Assembly (NCBI GenBank): GCA_016789785.1
Contig: JAEUQE010000100.1
Coordinates: forward strand, 1 to 28,710
Direction of reading: 5' to 3'
DNA: 28,710 bases
Origin: Bryobacterales bacterium
Lineage (GTDB): Bacteria > Acidobacteriota > Terriglobia > Bryobacterales > Bryobacteraceae
Shown here: positions 17,801 to 25,337 of the stretch, piece after piece
Position numbering within the stretch: the first letter of the stretch is position 1
Layout of the letters: each line of letters opens with the position of its first letter
Program-made: the position numbers and the translations under genes
The notes under the pieces: model-generated
Database searches by the model: none
What the model was told of the DNA's origin: nothing
Seen by the model: only the letters and a program-made list of their open reading frames with translations

Positions 17801-18293
17801 TTCGGCGGCCGGCACATGGGAATTGCCCGTCGGGCGGGGAAGGCGCGTGGGCAGCGCAATGCCACGTTGGATGGATGCAATGGCCGGTGGCTGGCAGTTG
17901 GTGGGTGCGTTTTACTTCAATTCGGGAAACTACCTCCGATTCGGCACTCTGGCGGTTTCGGGTGACCCACGGATCGACAATCCAACGCCTACCAAATGGT
18001 TCAACACTTCCGTATTCGCGCGGCAGCCAGCCTTCACCCAACGAACCAATCCATGGCAGTACTCGGGCCTGACCGGACCAGTGTTCTGGGATACACAAGG
18101 CTCCTTGGCAAAAGTGTTCTCCGTCACGGAACGCTGGAAGACGGAGCTGAAACTGGCCGGCTACAACCTCACCAACAGGCTGAATCGGAACAGTCCGGTG
18201 GTGGACGTACTCAACTCGCAGTTCGGGCAGTCGCTTCGCCAGGCGGGGACAACCGGGCGGCAGATGGAGATCGGTCTGAAGATCATGTTCTAG
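14847..18293 (+). CDS. TonB-dependent receptor with carboxypeptidase-regulatory domain (Oar-like)
   Basis: Predicted 1148-aa outer-membrane beta-barrel protein. The signal peptide MRLGIQAIAVILFACASMEA supports the ATG at 14847; an in-frame ATG lies 21 nt earlier, and neither has a good ribosome site. Residues ~22-110 form a carboxypeptidase-regulatory/CNA-B-like beta domain (GRIQGRVTDSADALVVGAEI, SGLYLFDYVIPGTYSLTV). A plug-like domain follows (TVTAAPVAVQFNTT... LQVDGSPIG ... SAGGVISMTMKSGTNDIHGN). The remaining ~850 residues alternate aromatic and polar residues as in a 22-strand barrel and end in an aromatic residue (MEIGLKIMF). Proteins of this type are strongly expanded in Acidobacteria and are usually assigned to uptake of large substrates. 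No partner lipoprotein (SusD) is adjacent; substrate unknown. Confidence 0.93.
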   Translation: MRLGIQAIAVILFACASMEAQDFRGRIQGRVTDSADALVVGAEITLLNVNTGVSVTRQSNESGLYLFDYVIPGTYSLTVSLTGFRRFVQENIEVQTRADITINASLSPGAVQESVTVTAAPVAVQFNTTNVGITIDTKLANELPRFDRNPFKLSLLSPQAVNTRTEMNAFHSWAANSVELGGGTNLKNDLQVDGSPIGVGHKASYTPPPDAVQEVVILQNSVDAESGHSAGGVISMTMKSGTNDIHGNVFYLGRNPALNAVTDRTNLSNIAARNNMYGANAGHPIIKNKLFNFVVYEGWRLRDPLNYLRTLPTALERQGDFSRSLNIDGGLRAIHDPWTTQVTGSTARRTPFPDNRIPASRFDPVSARLLPQFWEPNNAGENITGINNFRTALTRRTDYWNFSDRADYVMNDKWRFSGRFSQIRTMVDSSDPSPNQSKMYVTMGASARHARQISGDAVWTASPSTVVNIRGGYHSLVDSYDSPRDKLGPEGWGIFWPGNEWYKAYDQPDAPKYVPRFTVGGSQYGIAGVYWLQEPNGNSINVKVSQQRGTHYWKAGFDHRRSGGISLVTGTTNFAFQPAMTADTFLAPNTRLVGHEWATFLLGALDTGSQAISKPMKKPRTESYAMFLQDDWKIHPNFTLNLGVRYEYETPWWDPEYRMSRFLDLNAPNEAIRRAPPQMPAQLRQFYTGPQTYNGAWVFTDENNKSSWKAPLNNWMPRLGMAWRLNDRTAVRFGYARFTAPTEFNFIDAPFAGFENINFLEPPYLGFDASQSPLPLLLGVPQARLNDPFPLSSNPLIAPRGKGWGSSFGVGEGNLLWFYQQAQRSVNDRLSLSIQRQLPGQFIADLTLFANYGHGLGNTRNLNMVDPRIGFANGVAINQVVANPFFNYLTARDFPGPLRNQAQVQLNTLFRPYPHYGNLFEINTPGRRARYQSGQIQIQRPFRNGYNMLFGYAYIRDRADTYFDEVANYVDDLGFQEATSPRHRISAAGTWELPVGRGRRVGSAMPRWMDAMAGGWQLVGAFYFNSGNYLRFGTLAVSGDPRIDNPTPTKWFNTSVFARQPAFTQRTNPWQYSGLTGPVFWDTQGSLAKVFSVTERWKTELKLAGYNLTNRLNRNSPVVDVLNSQFGQSLRQAGTTGRQMEIGLKIMF

Positions 18294-18302
18294 CAACGCG
18301 GT

Positions 18303-18359
18303 GGCGGCCGCCCCGGCATGGCGCGGCGCGGCCGCCTCCTGTTGAGAGTCAACAGGAGG
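18303..18359 (+). terminator. Two tandem, slightly overlapping hairpins after the receptor gene
   Basis: Ten bases after the receptor stop, GGCGGCCGC (18303-18311) pairs perfectly with GCGGCCGCC (18328-18336). A second perfect 11-bp stem, CCTCCTGTTGA (18335-18345) with TCAACAGGAGG (18349-18359) and a GAG loop, shares two bases with the first. No T-tract follows, so intrinsic termination is not proven. The pair may act as a terminator, an mRNA 3' stabiliser, or an element ahead of the ABC transporter genes. Confidence 0.45.
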
Positions 18360-18412
18360 GCCGGAGAGTGCTGTATCATGAGGAGTTCGCAGTCCGTGAT
18401 CACGGAGGCGTC

Positions 18413-19222
18413 ATGGCGCAGCACGCGGCTCCCGGCACGCAGCACCCAATCTTGCGCGTTCAGCATCTCTCGAAGAACTACGGCGTGCATGCCGCTGTAT
18501 CCGATGTCAGCTTCCAGATCAACGCAGGCGAAGTCCTCGGTGTGGTGGGGCCGAACGGGTCGGGCAAGAGCACCATCGTGAAGATGATCACGGGTCTCAT
18601 GGATCCCACACGCGGCGAGGTGTCATTTCATGGCACTCCGATTCGGGAGTGTCTCGAGACCTACAAGCACCAACTCGGTTATGTGCCCGAACAGTCGGAT
18701 CTCTACGGGTTCCTCACCGGTTGGGAGTACGTCCAGATGTCGGCGCAACTGCGTGGCATGGAAATGCGCCACTGGCGCCCGCGGGCACTCGCGCTGTTCG
18801 ACGGTTTCAGCTTGAGCCATGCCCGCAATCAGCAGATCCGTTCCTATTCGAAAGGCATGCGGCAGCGGGTGGTGCTGATCTCCGCGCTGCAGCATAGCCC
18901 GCGATTGCTCGTGCTTGATGAGCCGTTCTCCGGGCTCGACGTCACCAGCGCGCTCACACTTCGCAAGGTGATCGAACTGCTCGCCAACGCGGGCAAGGCG
19001 ATCTTCTTCTCTTCTCCCGTGCTCGAACAGGTGGATCGTGTGCATACTCATCTGATCGTGCTGCGAGGCGGATGTACCGTCTCGTCCGGATCGGCGGAAG
19101 AGATGCGCTCACGATTCGCGGGGCTCGATCTGGAGTCGGGAGTAATGCAACTCACCAATCAGGCGGACACTGGCGTGATCGCGAAGAGGATAGTGGAGGC
19201 TGCGCTTGCGGCATCGTCTTAG
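18413..19222 (+). CDS. ABC-2 type transporter ATP-binding protein
   Basis: Predicted 269-aa ATPase that powers the membrane protein encoded next. Motifs: Walker A GPNGSGKST (46-54), Q-loop Q94 (VPEQSDLYG), signature YSKGMRQR (145-152, the YSKGM variant common in ABC-2 exporters), Walker B LLVLDEP with E170, and D-loop SGLD. At the switch position, where relatives read SSHVLE, the sequence is SSPVLE, so Pro202 replaces the H-loop His. GGAGG lies 5 nt before the ATG at 18413, which fixes the start although the frame is open upstream into the receptor gene. It overlaps the permease gene by 17 nt. Cargo unknown; drugs, lipids and polysaccharides are all possible for this class. Confidence 0.93.
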   Translation: MAQHAAPGTQHPILRVQHLSKNYGVHAAVSDVSFQINAGEVLGVVGPNGSGKSTIVKMITGLMDPTRGEVSFHGTPIRECLETYKHQLGYVPEQSDLYGFLTGWEYVQMSAQLRGMEMRHWRPRALALFDGFSLSHARNQQIRSYSKGMRQRVVLISALQHSPRLLVLDEPFSGLDVTSALTLRKVIELLANAGKAIFFSSPVLEQVDRVHTHLIVLRGGCTVSSGSAEEMRSRFAGLDLESGVMQLTNQADTGVIAKRIVEAALAASS

Positions 19223-21035
19223 ACGGCGTTTCCTGGGAGTGCGCCGGCAGTTTCGGCTGCGGATCGGACGGTGCGCGCGCAGACCATTCCCGCGCCTGGT
19301 CGCACACTTCCTTCAGCGGATGATTCACGGAGGAAGCGATGCTGACGGTACCGATCTCGGCGCTGGTCCTCTGTTGGGTCTGCTTGCGGCGCCCGGTGTG
19401 CTGCAATGCCTGCTCATGGTGGAGAAGTACTCTTCCTTGCTCGACTGGATTCGCGGACGCCAGGGTGTGGATCTGCTGGTGATATCCGCGCCCGAAAAGT
19501 ACATGTTCGCCGCGATCTCGATCGCTGTGACAGGCATTGTGGTTGCCTTGAAGTGGGATCGCATTCTGCCCGACGCACAGGATTACATCAACCTTGCGCC
19601 GCTGCCCGTGCGGCCGCGGACCATCTTCGCCGCCAATGTGACGGCAATGGGAATTGCGGCCTGCGTGATCGCACTCACCGTGAACAGCATGCCACTGCTG
19701 CTGTTTCCCGCCATGGTAAGCTCGGCCGCGGCGGACGGTTCCATCGGGACCCTCGAGTTTTTCGCGGTGCATGCGCTGTGCATGCTGATGGCAAGCGTGT
19801 TTGCATTCGCAGCAGCGCTGGCGGTGCTCGGAGCGGCATCCGCAATCCTGCCAGCACGCGTCTGCGCGGCATGGGCTGGTCCGATCCGCGCAGTGCTACT
19901 GATCGCGTGCACCGCGTTGCTTCTTGGCGCGTTGCAGGCAGGACCCATGATGCGCATGATCGTCGCCACGCCCGGCTCGTACGTGCGCTGGCTTCCGCCG
20001 ATGTGGTTCACCGGCCTGTATCAAACGATGCAGGATCGCGGACCTGTGGCCATCGCAAGGCTTGCGCCTCTGGCATGGCAAAGCTTGCTGGCTGCAATCC
20101 TGATGCTGACGGTTTGCTACGGAGTGAGCTACGCGCGCCGGTTCCGGGCCACCGTCGAGATCAGCGCGCCTGCATCCTCACGTCCGCTTGCAACCGTGCT
20201 TCTCTGGCTGCTGGATCATCTTCTGCTGGCACGCAACAGCTTCGACCGTGCCGTGTGCCACTTTGCATTCCGGGGACTGCTCCGGCTGGATGAGCATCGC
20301 CTGGCTTTGCTGGTGCCTTTCGGGTTGGGCTGGCTACTGGCTGCGCAGTACATCGCGGTTGCATCCGGCCGTACAGGGGCAACCGCGGCAAGCATTCATT
20401 CTGCGATGCTCGCCGCGCCGTTGATTCCCGCATATCTGGTGGTGTTGGGTGTCCGCATCGGGATTGACATGCCCGCATCCGTGCCCGCCAATTGGATGTT
20501 CCGCCACATCCTGCATGCGGATTCCTGCCCGGTTCGATCCGCCTTGCGGCATCTCGCGATGACCATCGCCACCCTGTTCGCCGTACTTCCATCGCTCGCG
20601 GCATGGGCCTACGCGATAGGCCCCGGCACTGCGCTACTGCAAGCTTCCTGCATGCTGGTGCTGATTCTGCTCCACGCGGAGGTTGTTTTCCGGAAGCACT
20701 CGCGATTGCCCTTCACCTGCGCATTGCCTCCGTTTCGCGAGAAGCTGCCCGCCACCATTGGCGTGCACTTCCTGGGCATGTTGCTGTTTGTGTCAGGAGG
20801 TGGCGCCCTGCAGACATGGATCGGGCGCTCTCCCATTCATCTGTTCTACGTTGTAGCGGGTGCGGCGGCGTTGCTTTGGTGGAACGAATCGGAACTGCGC
20901 AGGGATCGCGAAGATGGGGATCCGAATACCGTTCTCTCGTTCGAGCACCACGACGATGGGGCACTCGCGACCATCTCACTGACGGATGCAGCCCCGGCGT
21001 CGCGAGCCCCATGGCGTCCGGGCAACCAACAATAG
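19206..21035 (+). CDS. ABC-2 type transporter membrane protein
   Basis: Predicted 609-aa polytopic membrane protein with about 12 hydrophobic segments, permease partner of the preceding ATPase. The N-terminal ~55 residues are basic and cytoplasmic; membrane segments begin near GPLLGLLAAPGVLQCLL. The segment WDRILPDAQDYINLAPLPVRPRT, between the early helices, resembles a conserved cytoplasmic loop I recall from acidobacterial transporter proteins of this kind. The C-terminal ~45 residues are polar. The TTG at 19206 is preferred because GGAGG lies 6 nt upstream and the 17-nt overlap with the ATPase gene fits translational coupling; an ATG at ~19320 would start a shorter form. The AhpD-like gene begins 26 nt downstream. 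No recognised substrate motif. Confidence 0.85.
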   Translation: MRHRLRRRFLGVRRQFRLRIGRCARRPFPRLVAHFLQRMIHGGSDADGTDLGAGPLLGLLAAPGVLQCLLMVEKYSSLLDWIRGRQGVDLLVISAPEKYMFAAISIAVTGIVVALKWDRILPDAQDYINLAPLPVRPRTIFAANVTAMGIAACVIALTVNSMPLLLFPAMVSSAAADGSIGTLEFFAVHALCMLMASVFAFAAALAVLGAASAILPARVCAAWAGPIRAVLLIACTALLLGALQAGPMMRMIVATPGSYVRWLPPMWFTGLYQTMQDRGPVAIARLAPLAWQSLLAAILMLTVCYGVSYARRFRATVEISAPASSRPLATVLLWLLDHLLLARNSFDRAVCHFAFRGLLRLDEHRLALLVPFGLGWLLAAQYIAVASGRTGATAASIHSAMLAAPLIPAYLVVLGVRIGIDMPASVPANWMFRHILHADSCPVRSALRHLAMTIATLFAVLPSLAAWAYAIGPGTALLQASCMLVLILLHAEVVFRKHSRLPFTCALPPFREKLPATIGVHFLGMLLFVSGGGALQTWIGRSPIHLFYVVAGAAALLWWNESELRRDREDGDPNTVLSFEHHDDGALATISLTDAAPASRAPWRPGNQQ

Positions 21036-21061
21036 GGGACATCCCGCGCTACCATACGCAA

Positions 21062-21670
21062 ATGCATCCTTCCATGAGGCCGATGTATCTTCCCGATGTC
21101 GAACAGCATGACCAGCCTTCCGCATGGACCTCGTCCATCGAAGCCATGCGCCGCGCCGGCAAGGAGTATCCGCAGATTTGGCATCTGTTCGCCTTCCGGC
21201 CCGAAGCGACTGATCACTTGGCGCGCTTCACACAAGCCATCATGCGTGACGATGCACCGCTGACTCCCGGACTGCGCGAGTTGATCGCCGCTTACACCTC
21301 GCGCCGCAACGATTGCCCGTTTTGAACGAAGTCGCACGCTGCGGTTGCAGCGGAGATTCTCGGCGATGCGCAACTCGTCGATGAGGTGATGCAGGATGTG
21401 GAGACCTCTTCGTTGAGCGGCGCGGAGAAGGCGCTCTTTCGATTCATCGACAAGGTGAACCGCGAGTCGCCGTCGATCACCGCGCGCGACATGGAGCCGC
21501 TGCATGCGGCAGGTTGGAGCGACGCACAGATCTACTATGCGATCACCGTGTGTGCGCTGTTCAATTTCTACAATCGCTGGATCGACGCCACCGGTGTGCA
21601 CGCGCTTTCTGAGGAGGCTCATCGGGAAGGCGGCAAACGGAGCGCTTCCACCGGCTACGTTCGCAAGTGA
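21062..21670 (+). CDS. AhpD-like selenoprotein (CxxU), in-frame TGA = selenocysteine at 21323-21325
   Basis: Predicted 202-aa protein of the AhpD/carboxymuconolactone-decarboxylase-like peroxidase family, a thiol redox enzyme using a CxxC pair with a nearby His. The first part encodes LRELIAAYTSRRNDCPF and then meets TGA; the same frame resumes TKSHAAVAAEILGD and runs 115 codons to TGA at 21670. Read with Sec at the TGA, the motif is E...C85-P-F-U88-x3-H92, exactly the AhpD active-site arrangement with the second Cys as Sec. Conserved family sequence on both sides of the TGA argues against decay. A SECIS-like hairpin follows at the proper distance. The start could also be ATG 21074 or 21083 (Sec at 84 or 81); none has a strong ribosome site. 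The C-terminal half (ARDMEPLHAAGWSDAQIYYA) is normal for the family. sel genes are not in the window. Confidence 0.92.
21337..21352 (+). promoter_or_regulatory. Bacterial SECIS element
   Basis: CGCTGCGGTTGCAGCG folds into a perfect 6-bp stem with a GGTT apical loop. It begins 11 nt after the TGA and its loop begins 17 nt after the TGA. This is the spacing of the E. coli fdhF upper stem-loop (11 nt after its UGA), and the G-rich loop start followed by U fits the bacterial SECIS pattern recognised by SelB. The hairpin lies in the coding frame and encodes the helix just after the active site. Confidence 0.88.
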
Positions 21671-21683
21671 GACGTCGTGCGCA

Positions 21684-23306
21684 TCACGCCGGGATGGCGC
21701 CACCCTTCGATCCGCCCGGCACGATGCGCGCCTCCAGTAGATCGATGTCGCGTTCGATGTCACGCATCGCCTCATCGCCAATCTTCTGCTCGCGCCGCAA
21801 TTGGAGAATGGCCGAGCGTTCCACTCGCGCCAGTTCCCACCAGATGCGCTGTTCGGCGATGGTTTGAAACTGCTCCGGCTGCGTGGGGAGTTCTGCTCCC
21901 AACTCGCGCTCAAGCTCTGCGCGCAGGCCTGCCAACCGGTCTTCGAAATACCCTCGAACCCTGTCGAGCACAGTGGCTGGGATACCGCCCGCGCCCTCAA
22001 TCTCGGCAAGCCTCGCCAGTGCCCGTTCCGCGGCGAAAACACGCGCCGCCAACTGCTCGGATTCACTGGACCGGTCCGCCGGCAGCTTCAACGCGAGAAT
22101 CAGCGGACGTAGCGTCAGCCCCTGTAGTAAGAGCGTTGCGAGGATCACTGCGAAGGTCAGCAAAAGGATCAGCTCACGGAACGGGAACGGTGCGCCGCTG
22201 TTCGTTGTTTGCGGGAGCGACAAGGCGGCCGCCAGGGATACGATGCCTCGCAGTCCAGTCCAACTCACCAGCGTCACTCCGCGCCACGTCGGATCCGGTT
22301 CGTTCTCGCGGATGCGCGCGGAAAGCAGCCGGGGCAAGTAAGCACCCGGAAACACCCACGCGAATCGCACCACAATCACCAGCAGCGAGAGTCCCGCGCA
22401 CCAGAACAACAGATCCCGATCGCGATACCCGCGCAGCGCTTCCAGCACCAGTGGCATCTGCAATCCAATCAGAATAAACACCACGGCGTTGATGAGAAAG
22501 ATCACCGTTTGCCACACGGCCACCGCGCGGATGCGCATCGTCGCGCTGAAGACATCCGACGCGCTGCAGCCGAGAATGATCCCGGTGGTGACCACGGCCA
22601 GTACTCCGGAAGCATGCGCCGTTTCCGCAAGCCCGAAGGATGCGTATGTCACCAGGAAGGTGGAGATGATCTCGATGTCGGGATCTTTCACCTTCGGGTA
22701 AAGCTTCAGATAGACCCACACCACAGCGAACCCGATTGCCACGCCGCCCAGGGAGACCCACAGGAACGCCAGCGCCGCCTGACGAAACGAGAAGGCACCG
22801 CTGACCACCGCGGCCACTGCGAAGCGAAAGATGGTGAGCGCGGCTGCATCGTTCACCAGGCTCTCGCCCTCAACGATCTGCACGATGCGCTTCGGAAGAG
22901 GCAGTTTGCGGAGGATGGCGGTAGCGGCGGCTGCATCCGGCGGCGCGACAATGGCCCCCAACACAAAGCCCACCGCCCACGGCATCCCCGGAATGAAGTG
23001 CACGCAGAACGCTGCCACGGCTGCGCTCGTCGCGACGACGAGACCGAAAGCGAGCAGGAAGATCGCGCGGCGCCATCGCCAGAAATCACGCCATGACGTG
23101 AAGTATGCGGCCTCGGCGAGAATCGGCGGCAGCATCACTTCGAACACGAGTTCTGGGCTCAATTGCCAGCGCGGAACGTTCGGGATGAGCGCGATGAGCA
23201 GCCCGCCCACCACCAGCGCGATCGGATACGGTTGGTCGAGGCGCTTTGCTACCAGCGCGATCGTGACAGCCGCAACCACAAGCAGAAAGACTGTGCCCAA
23301 CGACAT
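21684..23306 (-). CDS. CPA1-family Na+/H+ antiporter
   Basis: Predicted 540-aa inner-membrane antiporter exchanging Na+ (or K+) for H+. About 12 membrane segments occupy residues 1-415. Signature residues seen are APPDAAAA (D124) in one core helix and ESLVNDAAAL (E148, N152, D153) in the next, the ND motif of electroneutral CPA1 exchangers. A later basic helix reads SWTGLRGIVSLAAALSLP, also typical. The C-terminal ~120 residues form a cytoplasmic, Glu/Arg-rich coiled coil, probably regulatory. The ATG at 23306 gives a normal first helix (SLGTVFLLVVAAVTIALVA); the frame is open upstream but without a signal. Its stop converges on the AhpD-like gene with 13 nt between. Ion choice cannot be told from sequence. 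Confidence 0.93.
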   Translation of the reverse strand: MSLGTVFLLVVAAVTIALVAKRLDQPYPIALVVGGLLIALIPNVPRWQLSPELVFEVMLPPILAEAAYFTSWRDFWRWRRAIFLLAFGLVVATSAAVAAFCVHFIPGMPWAVGFVLGAIVAPPDAAAATAILRKLPLPKRIVQIVEGESLVNDAAALTIFRFAVAAVVSGAFSFRQAALAFLWVSLGGVAIGFAVVWVYLKLYPKVKDPDIEIISTFLVTYASFGLAETAHASGVLAVVTTGIILGCSASDVFSATMRIRAVAVWQTVIFLINAVVFILIGLQMPLVLEALRGYRDRDLLFWCAGLSLLVIVVRFAWVFPGAYLPRLLSARIRENEPDPTWRGVTLVSWTGLRGIVSLAAALSLPQTTNSGAPFPFRELILLLTFAVILATLLLQGLTLRPLILALKLPADRSSESEQLAARVFAAERALARLAEIEGAGGIPATVLDRVRGYFEDRLAGLRAELERELGAELPTQPEQFQTIAEQRIWWELARVERSAILQLRREQKIGDEAMRDIERDIDLLEARIVPGGSKGGAIPA

Positions 23307-23577
23307 GCGATCTTTCGAGTATAGGGGAGCGGCGGAGGCTGGGGTTGTTTGCGAATTCGGTCGCGTGTGGCAGTCGCGGTTCAGCGCTACTGACCGTAAC
23401 CGTACCACTTCCATGCTCTCACAAAGGAACTTTGCCCCAGGCGACGAGCACGGCCTCGACACGATTGCTGAGGCGGCAGCCTGAAGGCTGCGTTGCCTTG
23501 AGGGCAAGACTCACCAGTCCATTGCGACTTTGTGGAATCCGCCAACCTGGCAGAAGCCGGGGGCCTCTCCGCGCAGG
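23307..23577. repeat. Intergenic segment with small REP-like palindromes
   Basis: No gene is supported between the antiporter and sulfatase genes. GCAGCC-TGAA-GGCTGC at 23476-23491 is a perfect 6-bp stem with a TGAA loop, and TTGCC...GGCAA follows at 23493-23507. This form resembles short dispersed palindromes of GC-rich genomes, but only one copy is seen here, so a repeat family is unproven. Confidence 0.35.
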
Positions 23578-25077
23578 CTAAGCGGGCGTCTTCGGATACA
23601 GCGGCGAAAAGCCCAATCGCCGCGGGCGCGTTGCCAACTTACCGCCCTTGAGGAACGGTTCACCTCGTTCTTCGAAATGCGCGATCATGCGGCCACGCCA
23701 CTCGCGCAACGCTGCGCTGTGGGAGGCGTCGCCACTCAGGTCCTGCAACTCATGAGGATCATTGCGCAGATCGAACAACTGTTCTTCGCCGCCCTGTGCA
23801 TGGAAGATGTACTTCCACTTTCCATCGGTGAGCGCGTTCCAGTGGTTTGAGTCGTGATAGCAGACATCATGCTCCAGGTCGATGAACCTGCGCCAATCGG
23901 CAGTACGGCCGCGCGCCACATCCAACATGCTGCGGCCATCGATCTGGCGGGCCGGTGAGACACCTGCCGCATCAAGACAAGTCGCCATGATGTCGCGAAG
24001 CTCGACCGGTTGCTCCGAGAGTTGTCCGCGCCGCGCGGACACCAGCCCCTGGGGCCAGCGCATCAACATCGGGATGCGTGCCGAGGCCTCGTATGCGTAC
24101 GACTTTCGCCACAGATGCTGATCGCCGGTCATGTCGCCGTGATCGCTTGTGTAGAGGATCAGCGTCTGCTCCAGCAGTCCTCGCTTTTCGAGCGCGGCCA
24201 GAATGCGTCCGATCTGCTCATCAATGAAGCTCACGGAACCGTAGTAGGCCTGACGTGAAGTGCGGACTTCCGCGCCCATGTCTCCATGCCAGATGTCGTT
24301 GCGTTCCCAACTGCGCGGCGCGTACTTCGCAGCCCACTTGCCCACTTGTGGCTTCGGCAACTCCGCGTCCTGATAGCGATCCATCCATCGTTGCGGCGGG
24401 TCGTACGGGCTGTGCGGCCGTGCGAAACTCACCTTCAGAAAGAATGGTTCGCTCCGGCGGTATGTCTCCAGAAAACGCGTGGCGACATCCGCGGTCCACG
24501 TTGTCGGATGCAGCCTCTCGGGCAGTACGTAGGCCTTTCCGTTGTAGTCATTGAAGCCAACGCCAGTCGCATCCGGGTTGAGATTGGGTGCCTCCGAATG
24601 GAACCACGCGCGATAGTCACTCCGGAAGTCGACGGAACCCACGCGGCCGGATTCGTCAAGGATCGCATGATGGAACCCGTGCAGATTGCGTTGTGGCGCA
24701 TAGTGGCACTTACCGATCACTTGCGTGTAGTAGCCGTTGTCGCGCAGGGCTTGTGGCATCGTGTAAGCGTACTTCTGCGCAATGGGACCCGTGCCCAGCA
24801 GACCGTGATGCCACGGGGAAAGCCCCGTCAACAATGCGGCGCGCGCGGGTGTGCATGTGGGCGTCGATGAATAGGCATGGCGGAAGCGAACACCTTCGGC
24901 CGCGATGCGATCGAGATTCGGTGTGTGGATCACGCGATTGCCGTCAGCACCCACGCAATCGGGGCGGTGCTGATCCGCCATGAGAAACAGGATGTTCGGT
25001 TTCGATGTCTGCATGGAAGCGGGCAGCATCGCCGCTGCCGCCGCGGCTGTGGAGAAGGTTCGTCGCGAGAGAGCCAT
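23578..25077 (-). CDS. Tat-exported Cys-type sulfatase
   Basis: Predicted 499-aa periplasmic arylsulfatase-family hydrolase. The N-terminus ALSRRTFSTAAAAAAML is a twin-arginine signal (R5-R6). The mature domain opens with KPNILFLMADQHRPD (D35 and Q36 at the Ca2+ site) and carries the sulfatase signature C75-T-P-A-R79 in PTCTPARAALLTG. C75 is the site converted to formylglycine by a maturase that is not encoded here. Later landmarks are LLGTGPIAQ, YTSDHGDMTGDQHLWRKSY (metal site Asp/His) and the C-terminal subdomain KYIFHAQGGEEQLFDLRNDP. GGAGGG 7 nt before the ATG at 25077 supports the start. The sulfated substrate is unknown. The sugar enzyme on the divergent side is compatible with degradation of sulfated, deoxysugar-rich polysaccharides, but this is inference. 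Confidence 0.94.
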   Translation of the reverse strand: MALSRRTFSTAAAAAAMLPASMQTSKPNILFLMADQHRPDCVGADGNRVIHTPNLDRIAAEGVRFRHAYSSTPTCTPARAALLTGLSPWHHGLLGTGPIAQKYAYTMPQALRDNGYYTQVIGKCHYAPQRNLHGFHHAILDESGRVGSVDFRSDYRAWFHSEAPNLNPDATGVGFNDYNGKAYVLPERLHPTTWTADVATRFLETYRRSEPFFLKVSFARPHSPYDPPQRWMDRYQDAELPKPQVGKWAAKYAPRSWERNDIWHGDMGAEVRTSRQAYYGSVSFIDEQIGRILAALEKRGLLEQTLILYTSDHGDMTGDQHLWRKSYAYEASARIPMLMRWPQGLVSARRGQLSEQPVELRDIMATCLDAAGVSPARQIDGRSMLDVARGRTADWRRFIDLEHDVCYHDSNHWNALTDGKWKYIFHAQGGEEQLFDLRNDPHELQDLSGDASHSAALREWRGRMIAHFEERGEPFLKGGKLATRPRRLGFSPLYPKTPA

Positions 25078-25337
25078 ACCGGAACCCTCCATTATGATGC
25101 AACCCGGGGAACTGCTCTGCGGCAACGGCGGTCTCTATGAAACAATTAGAAGAACCGCGGGATTCATTGATGCTGCTTGCAGAACCGGGTTCTGCTGCGC
25201 CACGTAACCGCAGTCATTCGATTTCCGGCCGGAACCTCCGGCCTCCAAAACATTCACGGATCTGTCACCGAAGTGCGGGTCTGGAAGTGTGGCTTGCGCC
25301 AATACAGTGCGCCCGCGCTTCATCAAGAAAGGGAGTA
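25078..25337. promoter_or_regulatory. Divergent intergenic region, sulfatase/aldolase
   Basis: This 260-base region must hold the promoters of both divergent genes. Two perfect short inverted repeats are visible: GCAGAAC-CGG-GTTCTGC at 25179-25195 and GGCCGGA-ACC-TCCGGCC at 25227-25243. Either could be an operator or a structured 5' leader for the aldolase mRNA. No matching regulator gene is adjacent and no clear -35/-10 pair was identified. Confidence 0.35.

Noticed and set aside
16410..18296. 628-codon open frame antisense to the TonB-dependent receptor
   Set aside because: Composition is Arg/His-rich with no recognisable domain; it mirrors codon bias of the real gene.
21323..21325. TGA read as a nonsense mutation making the AhpD-like gene a pseudogene
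   Set aside because: The stop replaces exactly the second active-site Cys, the downstream half is intact and in frame, and a SECIS-like hairpin follows at the proper distance; a random mutation would not be expected to give this combination.
23476..23507. REP-type repeat cluster
   Set aside because: Only one copy of the palindrome is visible in the window, so it is noted as an inverted repeat and not claimed as a repeat family.
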